64,000 nucleotides of DNA from CAZQQU01 sp964595625 (GCA_964595625.1 CAZQQU010000001.1:124001-188000), one strand, 5' to 3'. Shown: positions 9,087-18,080, counted from the first letter of the stretch. A program made the numbers and translations. The notes: generated by a model from the letters alone, not told the origin.

Positions 9087-10196
9087 ATGAAACTCAGTAT
9101 ATTACTCCTACTATTAGGACTCGTAACCTCATGCCAGCAGCAACAAACCACTTCTCCTAGGGAAGATATCAATAGCCAACCGATATTACAAGAACCGGCA
9201 CCGGTTTTTGGGCTTGATCAAGCTTCACAGTTGATTGAGTTACCACTGGCTTGTTTTGAGAAACCCTATCCCTATAAATTAGGTCAGGTTTTGGAAAGCG
9301 CAGCAGATTTGAAGGAACCTCGAGAATTACATCCGGTATTTTACGGTTGTTTTGACTGGCATAGTGCTGTTCATGGGTATTGGTCGATGGTGGTTTTAGT
9401 AAAGCATTTTCCAAATCTACCCCGAGCGGCACGCGTAAAAGAATTGCTGGTTAAAAATTTAACGGCTGAAAACATATTAATCGAACGCGCTTATTTTGAA
9501 AAAGAAATTAATAAGCCCTTTGAAAGAATGTATGGATGGGCGTGGTTATTAAAACTCGACGAAGAATTGACAACCTGGGAGGATCCTTTAGCTGAATCTT
9601 TGGCTGCTAATTTACAGCCACTTACTGATATTATTGTACAGCGTTACAAAGAGTTTTTACCGCTTTTGGTTTATCCAGTACGTGTAGGTGAACACACCAA
9701 TACTGCTTTTGGACTTTCTTTTGCCTATGATTATGCCCTTACTTCCGGGGATGTTGAATTGCAGCAACTCATCGCCGAGCACGCTCGGAAATTTTATAAA
9801 GCCGATACTCAATGTCCTATTAGTTGGGAACCCAGTGGGTATGATTTTCTTTCTCCCTGTTTAGAAGAAATGAATATCATGAGACGTGTACTACCTGCCG
9901 AAGAGTTTACTAGTTGGCTTTCGGAATTTATGCCCCAATTGCAACAACTCAATACAGGGTTGGAACCGGTCCAAGTGAGTGATCGTACCGATGGTAAATT
10001 GGTACATCTGGACGGCCTAAATTTTAGTCGTGCTTGGAGCTTGTACGCCTTGGCTAAACAATATCCCCAATACCACCACCTGCAACAAGTGGCTCACCAA
10101 CATATGAATTATTCTTTAGCCAATCTCATTGACGATAGCTACGAGGGGGGACACTGGTTGGGAAGTTTTGCTATTTATGCGCTGTTGCAACAATAA
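9087..10196 (+). CDS. DUF2891 family lipoprotein
   Basis: 369 residues with a signal peptide ending in a lipobox (LVTSC, Cys at about 16), so it is probably a lipid-anchored envelope protein. The rest matches my recollection of the DUF2891 family: HPVFYGCFDWHSAVHG at about 92-107, MYGWAWLLKL at about 150, GEHTNTAFGLSF at about 204, and a C-terminal SYEGGHWLGSFAIYAL. The pattern of conserved His, Trp and aromatic residues suggests an alpha/alpha-barrel like those of glycan-active enzymes, but no activity is established for the family as far as I know. It stands alone between katA and the response regulator, on the same strand. Confidence 0.8.
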   Translation: MKLSILLLLLGLVTSCQQQQTTSPREDINSQPILQEPAPVFGLDQASQLIELPLACFEKPYPYKLGQVLESAADLKEPRELHPVFYGCFDWHSAVHGYWSMVVLVKHFPNLPRAARVKELLVKNLTAENILIERAYFEKEINKPFERMYGWAWLLKLDEELTTWEDPLAESLAANLQPLTDIIVQRYKEFLPLLVYPVRVGEHTNTAFGLSFAYDYALTSGDVELQQLIAEHARKFYKADTQCPISWEPSGYDFLSPCLEEMNIMRRVLPAEEFTSWLSEFMPQLQQLNTGLEPVQVSDRTDGKLVHLDGLNFSRAWSLYALAKQYPQYHHLQQVAHQHMNYSLANLIDDSYEGGHWLGSFAIYALLQQ

Positions 10197-10411
10197 TTTC
10201 TTACAAATAAGCCGATGTGTATTTCTTGTTACTCACTATTGATTTATGGTTGTATGTATGGATTTCCATATTTTAGAGGAAGTTTTACATAATTAATATG
10301 CAATCCTTAAGGGGAGGTAAGCCTAATGAAAAAATGAGTACACAACTAATAAAAACTGAAGAGCCAATGATATAATTATTTGTAAATTTACGACTTTATA
10401 AAATTGAAGAA

Positions 10412-11575
10412 ATGCCAAAAATACTAATCATAGAAGACGAAGCGGCGATCCGTCGGGTATTGCGAAAAATCCTCACCGAAGAAAATGAAAGCTATCAAGT
10501 TACCGAAGCGGAAGACGGCTTGGTAGGAGTGGAGTTAATTAAAAATGAAGATTTTGACTTGATTTTGTGTGACATAAAAATGCCCAAAATGGATGGTATG
10601 GAGGTTTTAGAGGCTATCAAAAAATTAAAACCTGAAATTCCGGTGGTGATGATTTCTGGTCATGGTGATTTGGAAACGGCGGTAAATAGTATGCGCTTGG
10701 GGGCGTTTGATTACATTTCTAAACCACCCGATCTCAATCGGTTGTTAAATACAGTTCGAATTGCTTTGGATCGCAAAGAATTAGTGACCGAAAATATCAA
10801 ACTCAAAAAGAAGGTTAGCAAAAATTATGAAATGATCGGGCAGTCCAAAGCCATTTCAAACATTCAAGATATCATTGAAAAAGTAGCTGCTACCGATGCA
10901 CGAGTTCTAATTACCGGGCCCAACGGATCAGGAAAAGAGTTAGTGGCTCACTGGTTGCATGAAAAAAGCGAACGTGCTTCGGCCCCCATGATAGAAGTGA
11001 ATTGTGCTGCTATCCCTCCCGAATTAATTGAAAGTGAGTTGTTTGGACACGTTAAAGGAGCTTTTACATCAGCCGTTAAAGATCGGGCAGGCAAGTTTGA
11101 AGCGGCTCATGGGGGTACCTTATTTTTAGACGAAATTGGCGATATGAGTTTGGCGGTACAAGCCAAAGTATTACGTGCTCTACAGGAGGGAAAAATTCAG
11201 CGGGTGGGCAGTGATAAGGACATACAAGTAAATGTTCGAGTGATTGCTGCTACTAATAAAGACCTTCAAGAGGAAATTGCAGAAAAACGTTTTCGCGAAG
11301 ATTTATACCACCGTCTAGCGGTGATTTTAATTAAAGTTCCGTCGCTGAATGAACGTCGGGAAGATATTCCGTTGCTTATTAGCCATTTTACAACTAAAAT
11401 AGCTGAAGAACAAGGTATAGCTAAAAAGGTCTTTACAGATAAAGCGGTGGAATTATTACAAGCTTATGACTGGACCGGTAATATTAGAGAATTGCGTAAC
11501 GTTGTGGAACGCTTAATTATATTGGGTGGCAAAGAGGTAACAGAAGAAGATGTCAAACTCTTTGCTAGCAAATAA
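10412..11575 (+). CDS. Sigma-54-type response regulator without DNA-binding domain
   Basis: 387 residues. The N-terminal receiver domain (1-120) has the acidic pair ED at 8-9, phosphoacceptor Asp54 in LCDIKMPKMDG and Lys104 in SKPP. A central AAA+ domain (about 141-375) follows, with Walker A GPNGSGKE (169-176), Walker B LFLDEIGD (237-244), an arginine-finger region FREDLYHRL, and the sigma-54-interaction loop written GAFTSA (216-221) instead of GAFTGA. The protein ends at EEDVKLFASK directly after the AAA+ domain, so the usual C-terminal Fis-type helix-turn-helix is absent. No histidine kinase gene is adjacent. In the family, phosphorylation promotes ring assembly and ATP-driven opening of sigma-54 holoenzyme. 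How this one finds promoters is not evident. It converges on fabH with 2 bp between stops. Confidence 0.92.
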   Translation: MPKILIIEDEAAIRRVLRKILTEENESYQVTEAEDGLVGVELIKNEDFDLILCDIKMPKMDGMEVLEAIKKLKPEIPVVMISGHGDLETAVNSMRLGAFDYISKPPDLNRLLNTVRIALDRKELVTENIKLKKKVSKNYEMIGQSKAISNIQDIIEKVAATDARVLITGPNGSGKELVAHWLHEKSERASAPMIEVNCAAIPPELIESELFGHVKGAFTSAVKDRAGKFEAAHGGTLFLDEIGDMSLAVQAKVLRALQEGKIQRVGSDKDIQVNVRVIAATNKDLQEEIAEKRFREDLYHRLAVILIKVPSLNERREDIPLLISHFTTKIAEEQGIAKKVFTDKAVELLQAYDWTGNIRELRNVVERLIILGGKEVTEEDVKLFASK

Positions 11576-11577
11576 GC

Positions 11578-12597
11578 TTACCATCTAATCACGGCACTTG
11601 CCCACGTAAAACCACTACCAAAAGCCGCTAATACAATAAGGTCTCCGGGTTTGACTTGACCTTTTTCCCAGGCTTCGGTTAAAGCAATAGGAACGGAAGC
11701 TGCTGTTGTGTTGCCATACTTTTGGATGTTGTTATATACTTGGTGATCTTCCAATCGAAATTGTTTTTGAACAAATTGCGATATACGTAAATTGGCTTGG
11801 TGAGGAATTAATAAACTGATATCTTGAGAAGTTAATTGATTGGCTTTTAATCCTTCTTGAATTACTTCTGCAAAACGAACCACCGCATTTTTAAACACAA
11901 ATTGTCCATTCATATAGGGCAAATAAGATTCGTCCTCGGGATTGTTGTCCGCCAATATATCATTGACCCAGCGTTTGCCCATGCCAGGAGCAATTAAAGC
12001 CAGTTCTTCAGCATGTTGTCCTTCGGCATGCAAATGGGTTGAAAGAATGCCTCGTTGGGAATCTTCTTCCCGACTGAGAACGGCAGCACCAGCACCATCT
12101 CCAAAGATAACGCTCACCGCACGACCCCGGGTAGTTTTATCCAACCCATGAGAATGCAATTCCGAACCAATAACTAAAATATTTTTATACATACCGGTTT
12201 TGATAAACTGGTCGGCAATCGAGAGTGCATAGACAAATCCGGAACACTGGTTGCGAACATCTAAGGCACCTACCGTTCTTTGAAGTCCCAATTCGCGTTG
12301 CACTAATACTCCGGGTCCCGGAAAATAATAATCCGGACTCAGGGTAGCGAAGATGATAAAATCAATTTCATCTTTATCAATACCCGAACGCTCAATGGCT
12401 ATTTGTGCGGCTTTGACTCCCATGGAAGAGGTGGTTTCGCCACTTCCGGGTTGCACCCAACGTCTTTCTTGAATACCGGTGCGTTCTTGAATCCACGCAT
12501 CACTGGTGTCCATCATTTTGGTTAAATCTTCATTGGTGACTACGTGTTCTGGTACATAATAGCCTAATCCCGAAATTTTTGAATTGTATAGTGGCAT
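11578..12597 (-). CDS. fabH: 3-oxoacyl-ACP synthase III (KAS III) family protein
   Basis: 339 residues, cytosolic thiolase-fold condensing enzyme. The KAS III triad is intact: Cys118 in DVRNQCSGFVYAL, His266 in LIPHQANLRI and Asn296 in KYGNTTAASVP. In fatty acid synthesis FabH condenses acetyl- or branched acyl-CoA with malonyl-ACP to start chains. Bacteroidota usually carry several paralogues, some in other pathways, and the gene is not next to fabD, fabG or acpP here. It may therefore be a secondary copy. It is about 3 residues longer at its N-terminus than the minimal family start; the ATG at 12597 is the only good start. Confidence 0.9.
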   Translation of the reverse strand: MPLYNSKISGLGYYVPEHVVTNEDLTKMMDTSDAWIQERTGIQERRWVQPGSGETTSSMGVKAAQIAIERSGIDKDEIDFIIFATLSPDYYFPGPGVLVQRELGLQRTVGALDVRNQCSGFVYALSIADQFIKTGMYKNILVIGSELHSHGLDKTTRGRAVSVIFGDGAGAAVLSREEDSQRGILSTHLHAEGQHAEELALIAPGMGKRWVNDILADNNPEDESYLPYMNGQFVFKNAVVRFAEVIQEGLKANQLTSQDISLLIPHQANLRISQFVQKQFRLEDHQVYNNIQKYGNTTAASVPIALTEAWEKGQVKPGDLIVLAAFGSGFTWASAVIRW

Positions 12598-12689
12598 TCC
12601 TTACTTTTTTTAGGTTAACAATTTAAGTATTTGATAATTAATAGTTAATCATAAATCAGAGTTTCATTATGCTTGCATAATAGGTCTAT

Positions 12690-13148
12690 TTATTTTTTTG
12701 TAAATCCATGAGGAATATAAAGCGGTTCTTTATCATAAAAAGAAATATAAATTAGTATGGGTTCTTCTAAACCTTCATACCAAACTTCATATACGTCTAA
12801 AAGACCAACACCCTCGTAGCCATTTTCACTTGAATACGGACAACAACTTCCCCGGCGTGTAAATTGGATTTCTTCACCTTGGGGCCCTGCTAACGACGCT
12901 AAATATCGTCGCTGGTTAGTAGGACCAACTTTTTCTTTAAATCCACCTACAAAGACCGGGTATTTCTCTGAAATTCCATATTCTGCATGTTCCGAATAGG
13001 AATTAATATCAAAAAATGGAGCGTAATCGTTGGAGCTAGATACCCAATTGGTAGTGGTACCTAGAATCGCGTTTTTTTCTGGAGTTTCTTTTTTAGCTCC
13101 ACAAGAGGCCACTAAACAAGGGATGATAAGATAAAGTAGTTTCTTCAT
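12690..13148 (-). CDS. Small conserved lipoprotein of unknown function
   Basis: 152 residues. The N-terminal signal peptide ends in a lipobox (LVASC, Cys at 16), so it should be an envelope lipoprotein. The mature part is beta-rich and contains a distinctive RRGSCCPY motif at about 99-106, followed by GLLDVYEVWYEGL and a C-terminal YIPHGF. I recall similar Flavobacteriaceae proteins with a CCP motif being annotated as KDO-8-phosphate synthase. Nothing here resembles that TIM-barrel enzyme, and I regard such a label as an error. It lies between fabH and pepD on the same strand, 21 bp after the pepD stop. Confidence 0.7.
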   Translation of the reverse strand: MKKLLYLIIPCLVASCGAKKETPEKNAILGTTTNWVSSSNDYAPFFDINSYSEHAEYGISEKYPVFVGGFKEKVGPTNQRRYLASLAGPQGEEIQFTRRGSCCPYSSENGYEGVGLLDVYEVWYEGLEEPILIYISFYDKEPLYIPHGFTKK

Positions 13149-13169
13149 ACGAAAATAGTTTGGGTTAAG

Positions 13170-14627
13170 TTATTTAGTAGGAATATTGGCCAATATTTCT
13201 TTTAAAAAAGTCCAAAATTTTTGTGTAGAAGCTATATGAGCACGTTCATCCGGCGAATGAGCGCCGTGTATAGTAGGTCCAAAAGAAATCATATCCATTT
13301 GTGGATAGTTTTTTCCAAGAATACCACATTCTAAACCGGCATGACAAGCGGCGATATTGGGTTTTTCACCCTCGTTGAGTTGTTGGTATATGCGGTCGGC
13401 TACCTGTAATATTTCACTGTCCATATTGGGGGTCCATCCGGGATATCCTCCAGAAAATTTGACCTTAAAACCACCTAACTCAAAAGTGGATTGCAGTGCA
13501 AACGACAAATCTTGTTTGGAGCTTTCAATAGACGAACGAGTTAAACAAGCCACTTCGATTTGACCGGCTTGTACTGAAACCCGAGCTAAGTTATTAGAAG
13601 TTTCCACTAAATCGGGAATACGCGGTGTCATGCGATATACCCCGTTTACAAGGCTATATATAACTGCTGTTAAAAAGGTTTGATCTTCTTTGGCCATTAC
13701 TTGTTGCGGAACTTCGGTAGTTTGTATATCAATCGTCAGTTCGGGTTCTAAAAACTTATATTCCGCAAGTAGGGCCTGTATTTCGAGTTCCAGGTTTTTT
13801 TTGACGGCTGGTTCGTCGGTGGTAGTCAGTACTGCTTGACTTTCCCGGGGGATGGCGTTGCGAAGCCCCCCACCGTCGATACTAGCAATATGAGTGTCGG
13901 GGCATTGAATGGCGTGATAGAGGAGTCGGTTCATCATTTTGTTGGCATTACCTAACCCTTTGTGAATATCCATACCGCTGTGTCCTCCCTGCAAACCGGA
14001 AATTTTTAGTTTCAGTGCTCGACTGTTTGGTGGGGTAGGGATGGGAAGATAGTCTTTGTGGCCGGTAATATCTATACCACCGGCACAGCCAATTCCCAAC
14101 TCATTGTCTTCTTCAGTATCGAGGTTGAGGAGAATTTCCCCTTGCAAAATACCACCTTCCAAGCCCAAAGCGCCAGTCATTCCGGTTTCTTCATCAATCG
14201 TAAAAAGAGCTTCCAATGCGGGATGTGGTATATCGTTACTTTCTAAAACCGCCATAATTGCAGCAACTCCCAGACCATTATCGGCGCCTAGAGTAGTTCC
14301 TTGAGCACGTACCCAACCGTTTTCTAAATACATGCGAATGCCTTGGTTGTCAAAATCAAATTCGGTATTGCTGTTTTTTTGGTGCACCATATCTAAATGG
14401 GCTTGCAACACTACTGTTTTGCGGTTTTCCATACCCGCTGTTGCCGGTTTTCTAATAATGACATTGCCGACGGCGTCGGTATAAGTTTCCAAACCTAATT
14501 TTTTACCAAAGTCTTGCATAAAGGCAATGACGCGAGCTTCTTTTTTACTAGCTCGGGGAACTGCATTTAGATCGGCAAAAAAATTCCACAACCGATGGGG
14601 TTCTAGATTACGTATTTCTGTATTCAT
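13170..14627 (-). CDS. pepD: Aminoacyl-histidine dipeptidase (M20 family)
   Basis: 485 residues with the start at ATG 14627 (MNTEIRNLEP). The longer reading to 14678 overlaps the promoter box and adds an unrelated basic tail. This is a cytosolic M20 zinc peptidase of the PepD type that cleaves Xaa-His and other dipeptides. Zinc-site motifs are visible: QAHLDMV at about 72-78, the Asp/Asn bridge in TLGADNGLGVA at about 112-122, the catalytic Glu pair in TIDEETGMTGA, and the C-terminal HGAHSPDE. The length fits PepD. It is divergent from the MFS gene. Confidence 0.93.
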   Translation of the reverse strand: MNTEIRNLEPHRLWNFFADLNAVPRASKKEARVIAFMQDFGKKLGLETYTDAVGNVIIRKPATAGMENRKTVVLQAHLDMVHQKNSNTEFDFDNQGIRMYLENGWVRAQGTTLGADNGLGVAAIMAVLESNDIPHPALEALFTIDEETGMTGALGLEGGILQGEILLNLDTEEDNELGIGCAGGIDITGHKDYLPIPTPPNSRALKLKISGLQGGHSGMDIHKGLGNANKMMNRLLYHAIQCPDTHIASIDGGGLRNAIPRESQAVLTTTDEPAVKKNLELEIQALLAEYKFLEPELTIDIQTTEVPQQVMAKEDQTFLTAVIYSLVNGVYRMTPRIPDLVETSNNLARVSVQAGQIEVACLTRSSIESSKQDLSFALQSTFELGGFKVKFSGGYPGWTPNMDSEILQVADRIYQQLNEGEKPNIAACHAGLECGILGKNYPQMDMISFGPTIHGAHSPDERAHIASTQKFWTFLKEILANIPTK

Positions 14628-14655
14628 GTTTTTATTATAAAATTTTCTGAAAAAG

Positions 14656-14663
14656 CAAATATA
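14656..14663 (-). promoter_or_regulatory. -7 promoter box for pepD
   Basis: Minus-strand TATATTTG matches TAnnTTTG, 28 nt before the ATG at 14627. It supports the shorter pepD start, since the longer reading frame would begin inside or upstream of the promoter. Confidence 0.55.
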
Positions 14664-14678
14664 CAACCCTTTTCGCAC

Positions 14679-14686
14679 TAATTTTG
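14679..14686 (+). promoter_or_regulatory. -7 promoter box for MFS transporter gene
   Basis: TAATTTTG matches TAnnTTTG, 32 nt before the TTG start at 14719. It lies only 15 bp from the opposing pepD box, so the two promoters overlap back to back and may compete. Confidence 0.5.
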
Positions 14687-14718
14687 TTCGCTTAATTTGA
14701 TTCTTTTTTAAACCTACG

Positions 14719-15933
14719 TTGAAAAAACTATTTCGCTTTTATATAGATTCTTACCGAGGTTTGTCGAAACCCGCTTGGATGTTAGCGTTGGTGATGCTAA
14801 TCAACCGAACGGGGTCGATGGTACTGCCTTTTCTGGGTATTTATATGCTCAAGGTATTGGATTTCTCCATGAAAGAAGCGGGTATCGTCTTGAGTTGCTA
14901 TGGGTTTGGATCGGTAATAGGAGCTTGGTTAGGGGGCAAACTCACTGATAAAATAGGACATTTCAAAGTGCAGGCGGTAAGTTTGATTTTAACGTTTCCT
15001 ATATTTTTTATCATTTATTTTTTAAAAGATATGTGGAGCCTGGCGATTGGAGTTTTCGTCCTCACTTTGGTAGCCGATACTTTTCGTCCGGCTAACTCGG
15101 TATCTGTAGTATATTACGCCAAACCCGAGAACATTACTCGCGCTTTTTCTTTGAATAGAATGGCTATTAATTTGGGTTTCTCAATCGGTCCGGCTGTTGG
15201 AGGATTGTTAGCGGCAATTTCTTATAAGCTTTTGTTTTACGGAAATGGAGTGGGAGCCCTGATTGCAGGATTGGTATTTTATTTTTATTTTAAAAATAGA
15301 AAAGGAAACCCAGATGCACTTGTACAGCATAAAACCCAAGAAGAACTCCGAGCAGAAAAACAAAAAAGCCCCTATAAAGATATTCCTTACCTGTTTTTCT
15401 CATTGTTTATTACTTTGTACGCGATTTCTTTTTTCCAGATATTAAGTACTCTGCCCATGTATTATGAAAGGGTATATCAATTCAATGAAGCTGATATAGG
15501 ACTTCTCATTGCGTTTAGTAGTTTGGTAGTATTTGGATTAGAAATGGTATTAGTGCGTTTGGCTGAAATACGCTACAAACCCCATAGTGTGATTATCGCT
15601 GGCACCTTTATTACCGGATTATCGTTTGTGGTATTGAACTTTTCTTCAGGAGTATGGATTTTATATGCCTCCATGTTTTTATTAAGTATTGGAGAAATTT
15701 TTGCGATGCCTTTTATGGCAACAGTAGCCATTCAGCAATCTACTTCTTTAACACGGGGTGCGTATATGGGACTTAATACGCTGGCCTTTTCACTAGCCCA
15801 TATTTTCTCTCCTTTTTTGGGAACTCGATTGGCCGAAAATTTTGGTTTCGAAGTACTTTGGTGGGCCAGTGGATTGCTCTGTGTGGTAGCCTGTTTTGGT
15901 TTTTATTTTGTGATGAAAAAAATGAAAATGTAA
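14719..15933 (+). CDS. Major facilitator superfamily transporter
   Basis: 404 residues and about 12 hydrophobic segments in two halves joined by a charged loop (about residues 185-225, NRKGNPDALVQHKTQEELRA). The loop between the second and third segments has the MFS signature GAWLGGKLTDKIGH at about 75-88. The start is a TTG at 14719; it gives a standard N-terminus (MKKLFRFYIDSYRGL), and the next in-frame ATG lies inside the first membrane segment. The substrate cannot be told from sequence; drug or metabolite export is the common role of this subgroup. The DUF3810 gene follows after 24 bp but has its own promoter box. Confidence 0.87.
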   Translation: MKKLFRFYIDSYRGLSKPAWMLALVMLINRTGSMVLPFLGIYMLKVLDFSMKEAGIVLSCYGFGSVIGAWLGGKLTDKIGHFKVQAVSLILTFPIFFIIYFLKDMWSLAIGVFVLTLVADTFRPANSVSVVYYAKPENITRAFSLNRMAINLGFSIGPAVGGLLAAISYKLLFYGNGVGALIAGLVFYFYFKNRKGNPDALVQHKTQEELRAEKQKSPYKDIPYLFFSLFITLYAISFFQILSTLPMYYERVYQFNEADIGLLIAFSSLVVFGLEMVLVRLAEIRYKPHSVIIAGTFITGLSFVVLNFSSGVWILYASMFLLSIGEIFAMPFMATVAIQQSTSLTRGAYMGLNTLAFSLAHIFSPFLGTRLAENFGFEVLWWASGLLCVVACFGFYFVMKKMKM

Positions 15934-15944
15934 GCTGAAAAGAG

Positions 15945-15952
15945 TAATTTTG
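15945..15952 (+). promoter_or_regulatory. -7 promoter box directly before DUF3810 gene
   Basis: TAATTTTG matches TAnnTTTG and ends 5 nt before the ATG at 15958. If used, transcription would begin at or within a few bases of the start codon. Confidence 0.45.
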
Positions 15953-15957
15953 GCCAT

Positions 15958-17040
15958 ATGCCTACGAAAACCAAGCTTTATTTATCTCTTTTTTTGGTTG
16001 TACAAATCATCGGTTTGCAACTGCTTTCATATTTCCCCGAAAGGGTAGAAAAATATTATAGTACCGGACTGTATGTGGGGATTTCAAAAACTTTTCGCTT
16101 TAGTTTGGGGTGGATACCATTTTCGGTAGGGGATATTTTTTATAGCGCGGTTGTTATTTTGGCTGTACGTTGGTTGGTCCTTAATTTAAAAAAAATTAAA
16201 ATCCAACCCTTTCATTTTTTATTAGATATAACTTCGGCATTTTCGGTGGTTTATTTGTTGTTTCACTTGTCATGGGGGTTGAATTATTACCGCAATCCGT
16301 TGCACGAAACTTTGGGTTTAGAAAAGGACTATACCGAAGAGCAACTCCTGGAAACAACCCGTTTTTTGATAAAACAAGCCAACCAAATGCATTTGAATTT
16401 AGGGTATGCTGACAGTAGTCGGGTACAAATACCTTATACGCAAAAGGAGATAATTCAAAAGTCGATAAATGGCTATCAAAATCTTTCCGAATATTTTCCA
16501 AAGTTAAATTATCCGCCCGCCAGTGTTAAAAATACGGGTTGGAGCGAGATGCTTTCCTATATGGGAAACAGTGGTTATTTCAATCCCTTTTCACACGAAG
16601 CACAGATTAATGCCTTGATTCCCATGATCCATTATCCGGTGGTGGTGGCCCACGAACAGGCTCATCAATTGGGTTTTGCTGCTGAAAACGAAGCCAATTT
16701 CTTAGGATATTTGGCCTCGATTCACAATGAGAATCCGTATTTTAAATATACCGGAACCGTATTTGCTTTACGCTATTGTTTAAACGACATTTATAGAAAA
16801 AATCCGGATCTTTTCTACGAAGTGATCTGTGATTTGCATACCGGTATTAGACAGAATATGCAGGAGCTTCAAGAATTTTGGCAAAACTATCACGGGGTGA
16901 TAGAAAAATTGTCAGAAGGTTTTTTTGATGTATTTTTAAAAGCTAATAATCAGTCAGACGGTATTAAAACTTATAGTTATGTGGTAGCATTGATCGTTAA
17001 TTATTTAGCAATCAATCCTATAACAGACTCCAGCTTATGA
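15958..17040 (+). CDS. DUF3810 domain membrane protein, putative zinc metalloprotease
   Basis: 360 residues. Three N-terminal hydrophobic segments (about 5-22, 45-65 and 82-105) anchor the protein, followed by a soluble domain with HEQAHQLGFAAENEANFLGY at about 231-250. This is an HExxH-type zinc motif with a downstream Glu in EANF, so it is gluzincin-like and I expect peptidase activity, although no substrate is known for DUF3810. Its stop overlaps the start of the RNA methyltransferase gene (ATGA), so the two are translationally coupled. Confidence 0.85.
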   Translation: MPTKTKLYLSLFLVVQIIGLQLLSYFPERVEKYYSTGLYVGISKTFRFSLGWIPFSVGDIFYSAVVILAVRWLVLNLKKIKIQPFHFLLDITSAFSVVYLLFHLSWGLNYYRNPLHETLGLEKDYTEEQLLETTRFLIKQANQMHLNLGYADSSRVQIPYTQKEIIQKSINGYQNLSEYFPKLNYPPASVKNTGWSEMLSYMGNSGYFNPFSHEAQINALIPMIHYPVVVAHEQAHQLGFAAENEANFLGYLASIHNENPYFKYTGTVFALRYCLNDIYRKNPDLFYEVICDLHTGIRQNMQELQEFWQNYHGVIEKLSEGFFDVFLKANNQSDGIKTYSYVVALIVNYLAINPITDSSL

Positions 17041-17831
17041 TAAAAAAAATAAACAGTCTACAAAATCCGGTGGTTAAACGACTTGAACAGTTGATTGATA
17101 AATCGCGGGAAAGACGTAAGTCGGGGCTTTTTGTGGTCGAGGGAAAACGTGAAATCGACTGGGCTCTTACCGGCGGATATCGACTCAAACAGCTGTTTTT
17201 TTGCCCGGCTATTTTTCCGGAAGAAGAGTTTATAAAATATTTTTCTGAAGTTCCGGAAGCCATTGAAATATCACTTCCGGTATATCAAAAATTAGCTTAT
17301 CGCAAAACAACCGAGGGTGTCCTTGCCTTGTTGTTTGCTAAAGAACATGGACTGGACTCTCTAGATTTTAACTCCAAAAATCCATTGATTTTGGTGGCAG
17401 AAGCACCTGAAAAACCGGGAAACATTGGGGCTTTACTGCGTACAGCTGATGCCGCCCGGTTGGATGCGGTAATAATTGCTAATCCTAAAACCGATTTGTA
17501 CAATCCCAATATCATTCGCAGTAGTGTGGGCGGTGTCTTTACCAACCGGATCGCAATGGGATCAACTTCCGAAATAATTTCTTTTTTAAAAAACAAAAAT
17601 ATTGCGATTTATGGAGCGGCTTTACAAGCTTCTCAAATCTATACCCAGGTTGACTTTACCGGTCCATCAGCCCTAGTAGTAGGAACCGAAGATACCGGAT
17701 TAACAGTAGAATGGTTGCAGTATACCACTCAAAATATACGGATTCCCATGGAAGGGGTCATCGACTCTATGAATGTTTCTGTTGCTGCAGGTATTTTGAT
17801 TTTCGAAGCGAAAAGACAGCGAAATGGGTAA
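17037..17831 (+). CDS. TrmH-family (SpoU) RNA 2'-O-ribose methyltransferase
   Basis: 264 residues. The N-terminal substrate-binding domain (about 1-95; the NPVVKRLEQL start is typical) is followed by a SPOUT domain with the three trefoil-knot motifs: APEKPGNIGALLRTADA at about 122-138, LVVGTEDTGL at about 211-220, and IPMEGVIDSMNVSVAAGI at about 234-251. These enzymes use SAM to methylate ribose in 23S rRNA or tRNA. The length and N-terminus resemble RlmB/TrmH-type 23S rRNA enzymes, but the target nucleotide cannot be assigned. It overlaps the DUF3810 gene by 4 bp. Confidence 0.9.
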   Translation: MIKKINSLQNPVVKRLEQLIDKSRERRKSGLFVVEGKREIDWALTGGYRLKQLFFCPAIFPEEEFIKYFSEVPEAIEISLPVYQKLAYRKTTEGVLALLFAKEHGLDSLDFNSKNPLILVAEAPEKPGNIGALLRTADAARLDAVIIANPKTDLYNPNIIRSSVGGVFTNRIAMGSTSEIISFLKNKNIAIYGAALQASQIYTQVDFTGPSALVVGTEDTGLTVEWLQYTTQNIRIPMEGVIDSMNVSVAAGILIFEAKRQRNG

Positions 17832-17917
17832 TGTTTTGAACCGTTCTAGGTTGGGAATGCTTTTTAAAATAACACAGCTAACCAATTGAAGGTATAGAAA
17901 AGGAAATCTGGCAGTAA

Positions 17918-17944
17918 ATAAAAAAACACGCTTTCGAGCGTGTT
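17918..17944 (-). terminator. Terminator of SRP RNA gene
   Basis: Stem AACACGCT / AGCGTGTT (17925-17932 with 17937-17944) closed by a 4-nt loop; on the minus strand it is followed by a run of T residues. It is 36 nt past the end of the SRP RNA stem. No T run follows on the plus strand, so it serves the minus-strand RNA. Confidence 0.75.
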
Positions 17945-17979
17945 ATTTGAATAGATATTTTTGGAACCCAATAAAAAAA

Positions 17980-18075
17980 CGGCAAGCGATCTACATCACA
18001 CCGCTACGACCGTTTACCCTTGCTGCGTTCCCACCCTGGGGGATTCAACAGGAGCTGGTTGTGTAGGACTTGCCG
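17980..18075 (-). ncRNA. ffs: Signal recognition particle RNA (small bacterial type, 4.5S)
   Basis: The minus strand begins CGGCAAG and ends CTTGCCG, closing a hairpin of about 96 nt. The apical part contains GGGAACGCAGCAAGGG, the equivalent of the conserved SRP domain IV loop that binds Ffh (the GNAR-type tetraloop region with A-rich internal loop). The RNA targets nascent membrane proteins to FtsY and the translocon. A canonical promoter and a terminator bracket it. I recognise this form from other Bacteroidota; the exact ends are set by the terminal stem. Confidence 0.9.
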
Positions 18076-18080
18076 AGCTG

